A stretch of DNA of 64,000 nt. It comes from Patiria miniata (taxonomy: Eukaryota > Echinodermata > Asteroidea > Valvatida > Asterinidae). Of this stretch, positions 37,105-64,000 are shown piece after piece. Numbering within the stretch: position 1 is the stretch's first letter; each line of letters starts with the position of its first letter. Location: NCBI RefSeq assembly GCF_015706575.1, contig NW_024037074.1:6014001-6078000 (forward strand), read 5' to 3'. The notes under the pieces were generated by a model, which ran no database searches, was not told the origin of the DNA, and saw nothing but the letters and a program-made list of their open reading frames with translations. A program made the translations under genes and the position numbers.

Positions 37105-37455
37105 AACTTGTGACTGGACTTGTGATTTACTTGTGACTCGACTTGTGACAGTCTTGTGACTGGACTTGCAACGGTCTTGTGACTCGACTTGTGACAGTCT
37201 TGCGACTGGACTTGTGATTGTCTTGTGACTGGACTTGTGACGGTTTTGTGACAGGATTTGTGACGGTCTTGTGACTGGACTTGTGACGGTCTTGTGACTG
37301 GACTTGTGACGGTCTTGTGACTGGGCTTGTGACGGTCTTGTGACTGGACTTGTGACGGTCTTGTGACTGGACTTGTGACTGGTCTTGTGACAGTCTTGTG
37401 ACAGTCTTGTGACTGGACTTGTGACTGGACTTGTGACTGTCTTGTGACAGACTCA
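37105..37455. repeat. Minisatellite of a 23-bp unit next to the SDF4 stop codon
   Basis: The unit ACTTGTGACGGTCTTGTGAC plus TGG repeats about fifteen times. It is itself built of 11- and 12-bp halves that both contain CTTGTGAC. It begins 93 bp downstream of the SDF4 TGA (in transcript direction), so it probably lies in the 3' UTR. Frames of 144 and 152 codons rich in S, Q, V, T and H are artefacts of the repeat. Confidence 0.95.
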
Positions 37456-37547
37456 ACTGCAGCACTGCTTGGAGGTTTCTTGTTTGCACCCAAAAAATGT
37501 AACTAAAACAAAATTTTAAGAAAGTAATGTATTTTCGAACAGTCTCC

Positions 37548-40500
37548 TCAGAATTCATCATGGACGTTCCTGCCGTAATTGTAGAGTTTACTGCCGATGA
37601 AGACGTAGTAGTTGCTCAAGACCTCCCTGGGGGAGAGCTTGTTGTCTTCGTTCTCGTCGGCGACTCCAATAAGGTGACTGGCCTCTCCCTCAGCATGCTG
37701 TCGATTCCTCGGGTTCACATACACCTTGAAGAAGGGGTAACAGGAGAGAATGAGGTTTGATGAAAGTATATTTACACAATATTTAAAATTGCTCCTTTAA
37801 AATTTGTTCTAGACTGTCATTCATTCTATTATGAGCCCAAGCACTCATACTGTATAGCTTTCGATAATAATAATAATATTTTGGGAGGCTAATCATCCTT
37901 ACTCACAGCTGGTATGCTGAATTGCGAAGGACGCAACTACAACGTGGTCGGGCCGCTGGCAGGTAAAGGCGCCTATGGCTGCCGGCCACATCGACCCATA
38001 TATGTCCACGGAGCACAGCCTGAGATCAAAAGTGTTTGATTTTTTCTGAGGGAGGAAAACCGGAGGGCCCGGAGAAAAACCCTCGTGGCACAGGAGAGAA
38101 CCAATGCACAACTCTACTCACATATGATCCGCGGCCAGGATTCGAACCGTGGTCACCTTGGTGAGAGGCGAGCGCTGTACGCACAAGCCACCCATGAAGG
38201 TACATTCAAATCAGAACTACGCAGAGCCATTAGTTTGTGATAATTCTGGCAAAAACACACTGGTTCAAAATGCGCTGATCTATGGAGTTAATTGTATACT
38301 TGGTTGCCATGGTATCAATTTGGAACCGGATCAGGACTTTCCCCGTGTTTTTTTCCCCCAAAGGGTTTTTGCAGGTTTTTTTCCCATCCCGTGATCTGCA
38401 ATTCATGCCTTATACTTGAATGTTTAAAATCGAGGTATCCCCGGTTTCATTACAAGATAAAAATAACATCATGTACGACCAAAATTTTGCATCAGGGAGA
38501 TATTATGCAGTGCCAATTATACAAATACTAATCATACTAAACATTTCCCCCTTACTTCTAGTTCCTGGGCGTCGCAGACTCCATCCCGATTTAGGTCCAT
38601 GTTCTCCTTGAACTCCTTGATGCGTTCTCGCACCCACTCATCTTCCTTGCCAGCTTTCTCCAACTCCTTGCTGCTCAACTGGGGAAGAGAGACAAACTCA
38701 CCCAGCGTCAGCTTGCTGTCGCCGTCCGAGTCTGCAAACGAGAATTTCAAGAAAACAAAGAGTGAATCAAATCCATCACTACAATATTAAGCAAGTTTGA
38801 GCGAGAACTGGGAGTCATCTATTAACCCTAACTCCCTAGGCCTTTTTGCTAGGATGTAGCCTCAATCCTGCAAAATCCTCCAATTGGCCTCGTGGAAAAA
38901 TAGCATAAACATTGTAGTCTCAATCCTGTAATTTCCTCCATTATTCTTTGAATATTGTCCATGGAGGGGTGACCACTGCCTGAATCCTGCAAAATCCTCC
39001 AGCTATGACTGTCAATAGGCTGAGGCAGAGGCAGTGACATCCTGGAGCAGTGCGGAGGATTTCAAGTATAATCAAGGACTAAATTTATGCTAGGCTGAAC
39101 ATAAACAACACAAGGTACGGCCCAAGACCTTGACACAGTGCGTACTCCGAAATCAGCAGCGCACTTTTGCCATGTAACCTCAATCCTTCAAATTCCTCCA
39201 ATTTGCAAAAAGGATTTTGGAGGATTTGGGATGGTTAGGGTTAAAAAATTTTTAAAGGAACTTCTCGGGTAGTTAGGGTTTATATATTCACCAAAATCAT
39301 GCAGGAGTTCCTCCACGAGTAAGTTGAGCATTGATTTGCAGTGTTCAGGATGCAGGAAGGCTAGGAATTCTTCCTGGTTTAAGATGTCATCATCGTCCTC
39401 ATCTGCCCGGCTCCATCGATCCCGGTATGTCATGTAATCCTCTGTCATTCAGATAACCGATAAATAATGAATAGAGGATCAATCACATGTTGTCAAATCC
39501 CACAAGATAACAACATGTGGTCAGATCCCACAAAATTAGTCTAACGGCCATTTTTTTCATCATTTTTTCTGCTCAAAGAGTATTGAATTGCCAATGCTGG
39601 TACAGAGCTTGGGAAGTTGCAGGTTCGATTCCTACTCAAAACGATTCATTTGGCCAACTGCTGGAATGAGTTTCGATTAATAACTCCACTCCAGTTGTGC
39701 AACTGAATGTTGATACAAAGTGAACCCGATCAATTTTCTGTTTTGTTTATATTTCTACCCTCAATGTGACCTTGGTAAAAAAACAGAAGGCATCTACACA
39801 AACGGGAAGGAACATTATTCAACATACCTTCATCCTCATTTTTCAAGGCACTTTTCCCTTTCTTGAGCTCCTCTAGAGTCTTTTCGTCGTAACCTCGCTG
39901 CTTGAGGAACTGTTTCCGATACTCGTCCCAGTGAATTTTACCTAGAAAAATTGGGAAAAGGAAGTTTCTTGAACAGCAAATGGTACTCTCCCAATACAGC
40001 CACAACTGAAGAACTTCTAAAGTTGTTGTATTTGCGTATTGTTCATGATCAGCACTTACCGTCTGAGTCCGTATCGACAAACGGGAAGATTTTCTTGCTC
40101 GCTTCCAGTGCCTCTTCGAAGTGTTTCTCCGTCTGGATAGCGATCCATTCCGTCAGTTCACCGAGGTCCAAATATTCATCCTTGTTGGTGTCTGCCCTGT
40201 GATTGGACGAAATGTAGAAAATGGATAAATAGATGTCAAAAAATAAAACTTATTCAAAAATTCAAATCGTTCATCATATACATGTACAGAATAAAATAAG
40301 ACACAAAACATACTTGGATAAAAAATGACCTTCCACACTAAAATTTGACCCGTCAAAGGCACTTGGAATGAACCTAGCGTACAACATTTGTGCCATGAAA
40401 AATACATAAAGACAACATAGACTGTTGTCGTGTACAAAATCTATGATAGGGAGACGTGATCATTTCCCATGTAGTTTCTACTAAAATTACAAATGTTTCT

Positions 40501-41329
40501 CAGTCCCAGATATGAATGTCTAACCCTAACTCCCTAGCGTCTTTTACAAGGAACTGGACCAAGTCCATCAAAATCCATCGATCACTGTGTGTCCAATATA
40601 AAACTGTACATGACATAATGGAATCCACCACTGACGCACTGGTTGACATTCGTGGACTTGCTACACATGGCTTTTATCACAATTAGCAGTACAGGAAGCT
40701 AGGCAAAATCAATCGGATATCCCTAGCACTGCTTCAGACCATTAGGCCCAAGTCCATCATACTCCATCAATATTTAGTCACGCCAGGCCTTCTGGACCAA
40801 GTCCCCCAAAATCCACCAAAATGGGGGATGGATTTCGGTGGAGTCGGGGTGGTTAAGGGTTAAAACAGATTTGCAAGACTGACAAAAAGTGGAGACGGGA
40901 TACCATACTTTATGCATTTTTAAAAATATCAAAAGGAGGACTTTACTTGGAGAATATTTCCATCAGTCTCCGTTTGCCTTCCTTCTCCGGGATGTTCTCA
41001 AAATCGGCGTGGTCGGGTCCCAGGAACACCTCCTGTTGAAACTCTTTGTTCAGCTCCCCGCCCCTCATGATCCGCACCCCGTCGTTGTGATTGGGCGGGG
41101 CCAAATCAATCACTCCCCCATTGTCCCGATTTTGCTGTCCTTCCTTCATCAGCCGTACCCTTTCCCGACGATCGAGCGGGGCAGGGTCTCCGATCTTGGA
41201 GTTGTTGTGTTCGATTTCTTGCTTGTCCTTGTCCGTCCTGCGGATGACGTTTGCGTTGTAGGCACCGACTGAGAACACCACGATAAGGAGGAAGGATTGC
41301 AGGCACTCCCTGCATATTGAAACCTTCAT
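37548..41329 (-). CDS. SDF4: 45 kDa calcium-binding protein (stromal cell-derived factor 4, Cab45)
   Basis: Six exons join without frame conflict into 1137 nt (378 residues): 40947-41329, 40060-40196, 39828-39941, 39292-39441, 38556-38731 and 37548-37724. The start at 41329 places a clean signal peptide (MKVSICREC then LLIVVFSVGAYNA) at the front; an in-frame ATG twelve codons upstream is less likely. EF-hand loops fall at about residues 130-141, 169-180, 225-236, 262-273, 307-318 and 343-354, all with acidic ends (for example DTDSDGKIHWDE, DSDGDSKLTLGE). Family hallmarks include NKEFQQEVFLG, EEFLAFLHPEH and the terminal HDEF (HEEF in human), an ER/Golgi retrieval-type tail. Cab45 is a soluble Golgi-lumen protein that binds calcium and helps sort secreted cargo. 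A SINE occupies intron 5. Two elements with TAACCC-like ends sit in introns 1 and 4. Confidence 0.95.
37866..38205 (-). mobile_element. tRNA-derived SINE (family 2), copy 1
   Basis: Read on the minus strand: a tRNA-like head with B box GGTTCGAATCC (38141-38151), then a body with AGAAAAAATCAAACACTTTT, and an (ATT)n/(AAT)n tail at 37866-37876. It is nearly identical to the copy at 55627-55978. It lies in intron 5 of SDF4. Confidence 0.85.
38823..39244. mobile_element. Element with TAACCCTAAC ends, SDF4 intron 4
   Basis: It begins TTAACCCTAACTCCCTAGG and ends GGGATGGTTAGGGTTAA. Inside, the word AATCCTGCAAAATCCTCCA recurs in several variants (38868, 38980, 39181) and in inverted form near the right end (GGATTTTGGAGGATTTGG). 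Ends and style match the element at 40519-40864. Confidence 0.7.
39585..39640 (+). mobile_element. Possible tRNA-like remnant
   Basis: GGTACAGAGC followed about 20 bp later by GCAGGTTCGATTCCTAC resembles A- and B-box sequences. No convincing cloverleaf or SINE body is visible. Confidence 0.3.
40519..40864. mobile_element. Element with TAACCCTAAC ends, SDF4 intron 1
   Basis: It begins CTAACCCTAACTCCCTAG and ends GGTGGTTAAGGGTTAA. Inside, CCAAGTCCATCAAAATCCAT-type words recur, with an inverted form (GGATTTCGGTGGAGTCGG) near the right end. Same design as 38823-39244 but with a different internal unit. Confidence 0.65.
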
Positions 41330-41825
41330 TGTGGATGACGTAAGTGTTAACCGACGATTCTTCAAAAGATGACGTTGATTTTACTCCTCTATTCGGGGTT
41401 TCGGTCACACCGAGTTCTCAAATTTATGCAGCAAAACCTGCATGGCACAAAAAGATACAGGATTTTTAGCCAGATGATTTGCCTGCTAGCAAAGTACTCT
41501 CTTTGATGTGTATACGAGTAGGCCTACATTATAAATTTATTAACAAAAGAAAGCTGGATCCGGCTAAATATCCACTGCAAAAAAAATAATATTTAAAACC
41601 CAGACATGCCAGACCAACGTAATTATTAATTAATGTCAGTCATTATTTTTATCCTGACTGATCTTAAATCATAAAAGACATTTTACTTGGCTAATTTAGT
41701 AATTATATTACATTCTCAAGTAGACTATGAATAAATTTCAAAGCAATAATGCCACCCCCCCCCCCCCCAATATGGGCCCACTCATGCGCTAACTAAATGA
41801 ATCATTAAATGACCAACCATTTTCG

Positions 41826-42258
41826 GGTAATCCTTACTTTTAGGACACCTCTATTTTGTACGAGTTCTGTTCAAAACTGACTTTTGCAGATGACTGTCCA
41901 GTACCAAAGTGACTTTTGCAGGCTAAAGAAGTCTTTTTTCTTCAGACAAACTCATGTTAGTTATAATTTTGAAAACACTTTCAAAGAAAATGTGACTTTC
42001 CTACCTTTTTTTGCAGTTCGCCATCTTGCTTTTTAAATTTATTTTCTGTTTGTCATCGTCGTCTTTAACCCCTCATAAATCAAAACCCTGCCCTCTTTCT
42101 ACAAAATCAAACCTGCTGATATTCAAGAGGTGTCATTGCCAAATGTTCAAATGTGTCAATAAATATCAGAATGTCACTTTTGAGTGTCATTTAGTCAGCT
42201 GTTTTGGTGAGTCTTTTAACCTTTATATAGGAAAGGGGTCCTAAAAGTAAGGATTACC
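41826..42258. mobile_element. hAT-type MITE, 433 bp, perfect 8-bp target duplication
   Basis: The ends GGTAATCCTTACTTTTAGG and CCTAAAAGTAAGGATTACC are flanked on both sides by CATTTTCG (41818-41825 and 42259-42266). The interior is AT-rich and non-coding. It lies upstream of SDF4. Confidence 0.9.
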
Positions 42259-42479
42259 CATTTTCGGGCATTGTCATGATTGTCGGAAACAACAAGTTTA
42301 CGAAAGGGCTGACCAGCATGACCAGTGCTGACCACCACTCCCGGCACCAGTAATGTCCGTCGTGAAACTATTAACACTGTGATATTAAACAAGACATAAT
42401 GCAACACAACTTACGAGCTTTCCTGATCGACATTTTCCGTGCACAGTGGAGAAATACGAAAGAATTTGGGGCAATTTCT

Positions 42480-43740
42480 TAACATGTGCACTACGCAAAT
42501 AGAAAACCGGACGTGCGATACTCCAACGTGTACCGAAAAATATAGAGGGCGCACTTCAATAGTAACGGTAACATGAACGGTAAAATGACACGAGTTGGAA
42601 ACAAGAGAATCAAAAACGTGCATTCAAATAGATGCAGATACCTTTTCACAAATTTACTTTGAGCAAAACAAGGGATAATTTCTTGAGACTGTGCTTTCAG
42701 ATATTGTTGTTGTAAAGTACTGTCCATCCCAAGAAAAAGGTTTTCGTGAGTTGTGCCTAGCAAGCTGGTGGGTGGTTGTTGGGCGGGCCTAGGAGCCAGG
42801 GGGGGGGGGGGGGGGGTTTGAGGAAGAGTTTGAAATGTAGTAAACCATTAAAAAAAACCTGCACACTTAAAAAACAAGTTAGCATTGCAATCACTGCAAT
42901 CATAGCACCAAACATAAGCCCGCATAAATTAGGTGAGCTTTTAAAGAAAAACAATTTAAGTGTACACCAAAAGTAACAATTTCAATTGATATTTATTTTC
43001 AGTGCATTCTCTACTAGAAAAAATACAAATCTGCGCACACATACAGGAATGTAATATTCTACAAATATACAACTTTGTTTCACACAAGGTACTGAATGCT
43101 ACTCTGTGATCACATCATTTAGATCACACAGAACATATTTTTAAAATTGACAATTTAGTGGAATCACTTCAATTTGGCAGCAAGGAAGATAGCAACCCCT
43201 CTCCTACGAAAAAAAAAAATGGCACACAGGTTTGCAAGTTTCATGTACAGTGAATGTTACATTCGATATTTAGCTAGTTATATACACTGAAACAATAACT
43301 TGACATTAAATATATAGCAAGTACTTCAATTTAGGCAGACTACAAAAGTGCCCCACATGTACATGTATCATTGGATGAAAAGGCCAGAAAACACAATACG
43401 TACAATCCTCTTTTCTTAAACCTTCAAGATTGAATACAAACTGAAGTCATGCATTACCTGCGCTGGAAATCACACTTCACCAATGGTTAAAACTTTAAGA
43501 AAACAAGATGAAATTCACATAGAGAATGCATGTCCTTTTCCCCTCTGTCAATAATTCACTTCTGTCCTACTTAATGTAATGTACAATGTCTCCAATATAC
43601 ACTAAATCAAACAATATACTCTACATTATTATGTACATTAGCGTCCGAGGATTGCACTAAACACAAAACAACAACCATCAAGTGTAAATATGCAACTGAC
43701 GCAATGGCACTTCTGATAAATAAGGCATTTTCTCTTATGT
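42480..43740. other. Intergenic sequence between SDF4 and MORN1
   Basis: The stretch holds a G run at about 42799-42816 and is otherwise AT-rich. No exon, RNA or repeat family is recognised. The part nearest 43.74 kb may be MORN1 3' untranslated sequence. Confidence 0.45.
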
Positions 43741-43747
43741 TATTTCA

Positions 43748-44248
43748 TTGGACGGATTAGGTCATGTGACTGGGCACCTGTTCTTAATTGGTCTCTTTCA
43801 TTATTTAAATGCTATACTCTGACTGGCTTGAAAAATTCGTCATGCTTCCATTATAGAGCCCTCAACATCCAACATCTTTGATTGGATGATATTGGTCACA
43901 TGATGGGTAAAGTAAAGGATGTGATTGGACGGAATAAACTCAAATGTTGCACCAACTTTGAAATAGAAATGCTTGTAACTTTTTTTTTGCAACACTTTGA
44001 TAGGATTAATTGATCATGTGACAGGTCCATGCATATAGTTGGACTGGATCCTGATTGGACGGTATCAGTCATGTGATGATCCCCTAGACCTGAGTACTCT
44101 CATTGGATGACATCAGTCATGTGATGGTTCCTGATGAAACCAAGCTCAAATTCTGATTGGTTGGCACACAGTCACCTAAGAGTTTCTCCCATCCTGATTG
44201 GATGTCACAAGTCACGTGACACAATCCTTGCTACACGATTGGTCCATA

Positions 44249-44258
<10 letters not shown>
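43748..44258. repeat. Array of paired ATTGG and TCAnGTGA motifs
   Basis: ATTGG begins at 43748, 43881, 44054, 44102, 44156, 44197 and 44238. A TCAnGTGA-like word begins 15 nt later in six of these (43763, 43896, 44069, 44117, 44212, 44253) and 16 nt later in one (44172, TCACCTAA). Weaker pairs occur at 43924 and 44000. These match a reverse CCAAT box and a CACGTG/CATGTG E-box. The array starts at the MORN1 stop codon and runs through its presumed 3' flank. It is a decayed tandem repeat, a regulatory array, or both. Confidence 0.7.
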
Positions 44259-62114
<17,856 letters not shown>

Positions 62115-62290
62115 TTTGTGACACAGTCAGCCACGACGCGTTTTGTAACGGTGCGCCTGATTGGTTAGACTGGTGAAGGCGAGCCAGTACGGGCGAGCGT
62201 AACAGACGGATCCAGTCCATCGATCCTTGACAACGACGGTGAGCTCGACCGGGGGGGGGGGGGGGGGGGGGGGTTGATGGGATATGAAAT
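62115..62290 (-). promoter_or_regulatory. Putative MORN1 promoter region
   Basis: The 175 bp upstream of the start codon are CpG-containing, with an inverted CCAAT box (TGATTGGTTAG, about 62157-62167) and a G run of about 22 bases at 62250-62272. No TATA box is evident. The transcription start is not visible from sequence. Confidence 0.35.
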
Positions 62291-63160
62291 AATATTCTGC
62301 CAGACAAATTCTAACCAATATTATGTTATGATCGAGGGCGAACATGAATGGCCATGGAGTTATATGGCATAACAAAGGCTTACGCTGGCATTGTGATAGA
62401 GCCGCTGTGTGCTTGGATGTCTGGAATTGAAATTATTTCACAACTTTGACACGGATCCTTACTACTTTCTGCGAGCACTTCTGTTGTGGTCACTATTAGC
62501 ATTCCAGTGGCTTTTTTAATTCTCGCTTTTCTGTTTACAGGAATTTTTTTTCTGGAAATATTGTCCAAGTGTTTTGAGGATTGTTGCTGTAAACGTTCTT
62601 GTCCTGAGAATATTTTTTTTGCATTGTTGTCATAAACTTGTTTGCGTGGAATTCGATGGAAAATATCCACACAAGTCTTTCAGAAATGTCAATCAAAATT
62701 TGTAATCAGAAAAGAAAAGTGCGTTGTTTTTTTAATAAACCTTTCGGAAAAAAAAATGTTTTTGTGAAGATCGGAGGAGGTTCATTGAGTGCTTGCATCC
62801 AGCACAGAAATGTGACCAATATTGAATATTGTCTATTATCAGAATCGTGCAAAACACGAAAATGATAGACGCTAGTGATCGACAGTGCTATTAGTGGTTC
62901 GTGCATTATTAGACCATCATCGTGCCTGAGCTGCTCGCACTAACGTCTTGGGAATTAATCTTTTTCTTTATTTTCTCCCTTTAGGCTTTATTTTCCGATC
63001 CTAGGAAACCAAGCAGCGATCGCGAAATGGTTTTTAGTTAAATAATGCCAACACAACAGGTACGAAAAATGTCAATAAAATATATGTAAAGCTCCTTGGG
63101 GAGTATACAGCTAACAGCTTGATGCAGCCTGATGCAAGGAAGCTAATTCCATCACAATAA
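62291..63160. other. Sequence upstream of MORN1 without recognised features
   Basis: No coding exon, RNA gene or repeat could be supported in this stretch. Confidence 0.4.
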
Positions 63161-63164
63161 CCTC

Positions 63165-63330
63165 ACAGGTACCCATTTACTCCTGGGTGTAAAGAAGCAA
63201 TGAGTGACAAAGGGCCTTGCCCAAGGGCACACGCACCATGACCCTGGGCTGGACTGGAACCCACAACCTGCAGCTTTACCCACAGACCACAAATCCACGA
63301 GGCCACAGCACTCCAGTAACAATGAATGCA
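63165..63330 (-). mobile_element. tRNA-like SINE (family 3)
   Basis: On the minus strand, TGGCCTCGTGGATTTGTGG and GGGTTCCAGTCCAGCCC resemble A and B boxes, followed by GTGCCCTTGGGCAAGGCCCT, a word common in SINE/LINE tails of aquatic animals. It is a single copy here. Confidence 0.55.
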
Positions 63331-64000
63331 CAAAAGTTTCACTTTGTACATCCCAGCAAACAGAGGCAGTAGCCTCAGAAATTGTCTCAGATCGCACAAC
63401 AGAGGAATTCAGGGGCCCTTGAGCGGGCCACGAACTCCACGCCGTCATGGACCCACTTTTTGTTGGACCAAAATTTGTTTTGCCCCCCCCCCCCATCCCC
63501 CCTTCAAACGAAAATGTTGATCCGCCCTTGTGAGATACCTTGTGAGATGGCGCAAAGCACATTTAGATAAAAGTCTGCAGCGTTTTAAACCAGTTTCATT
63601 GATTGGTTGATTGATTGATTCGTTCATTCAATTGAATCATGTTTATTCAGTATTTGTTCGAATTCTCTTTTTCTCAGCTAGTTCATTTAAACATTGTAAC
63701 ACAGTCCTCAATAAGAAGTGTGTACAACCATGGAGGAATGCGTTTCCTCATAACCATGGTGCTATCAAACAAATTAAAGGGCACTTTATATATGAGCTGA
63801 TCGATGTCTCAGCCTAGCTGGATCTCAAGTTCTCACGATCTTGCTTTAACCTTTGAGGAAGGATCAAAACGTCTTACCGGCGCCTCCAACTTTTATGAAT
63901 ATCTATTTCTACCCAGAGTTTCTGGAAACTTCAGGACCCACAACTGAGGTTCAACTCTTGCTCTCCGGGGGTACGTGACGATGTATCGCGAATTCGCCGA
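63331..64000. other. Right end of window, no gene recognised
   Basis: It contains a C run at about 63483-63495 followed by GATCCGCCCTTG, which resembles the end of a G-rich MITE (compare 18400-18445 and 19620-19690). Nothing else was recognised. Confidence 0.4.

Noticed and set aside
37105..37455. CRISPR-like regular repeats
   Set aside because: Head-to-tail tandem units without spacers, in a metazoan genome.
37035..37561. Two minus-strand frames of 144 and 152 codons
   Set aside because: They run through the 23-bp minisatellite; S, Q, V, T and H periodicity comes from the repeat.
38823..39244. Interstitial telomere repeat
   Set aside because: Only one or two TAACCC units occur at each end, and the body is an unrelated short-word repeat.

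Overview
This is eukaryotic, metazoan genomic DNA. Genes are split by GT-AG introns (plus one probable GC-AG). They lie in AT-rich non-coding sequence packed with short fold-back DNA elements, tRNA-derived SINEs and long G/C homopolymers. Gene content (B3GALT6, SDF4/Cab45, MORN1), very frequent TAGGCCTA and ACATGTA words, and the repeat style suggest an invertebrate deuterostome, most likely an echinoderm. That assignment is an inference; no species marker is visible.

Layout. (1) 2.1-22.0 kb, minus strand: three tandem paralogues of a four-pass membrane protein with a CCCC-x-VR-x-G amino end, like the LAPTM lysosomal transmembrane family. Exon phases match in all three. The middle copy (7914-12217) is complete at 212 residues. 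The left copy carries a one-base deletion in exon 3. The left and right copies have no terminal exon that I could find. (2) 25.9-32.0 kb: two complete B3GALT6 (galactosyltransferase II) paralogues, head to head around a short shared promoter region near 28.07-28.30 kb. (3) 37.5-41.3 kb, minus strand: SDF4/Cab45, six exons, 378 residues, six EF hands and an HDEF tail. (4) 44.2-62.1 kb, minus strand: MORN1, at least 14 exons, with one probable exon missing between 48.35 and 51.07 kb.

How they relate. B3GALT6 acts in the Golgi on the glycosaminoglycan linker, SDF4 is a Golgi-lumen calcium protein that helps sort secreted cargo, and the LAPTM-like proteins are probably endo-lysosomal. MORN1 is a MORN-repeat protein of poorly known role. 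In human, SDF4 and B3GALT6 are neighbours in 1p36.33 and MORN1 lies in the same region, so the right half of the window looks like an ancient linkage group with changed orientation.

The rest is mostly repeats: hAT-type MITEs with 8-bp target duplications, TA-flanked pogo/mariner-like MITEs, several multi-copy fold-back families, SINEs, minisatellites and a microsatellite. No reverse transcriptase or transposase gene was seen. The most curious non-coding feature is a run of paired ATTGG and TCAnGTGA motifs at a nearly constant 15-nt pitch, just past the MORN1 stop codon (43.75-44.26 kb).
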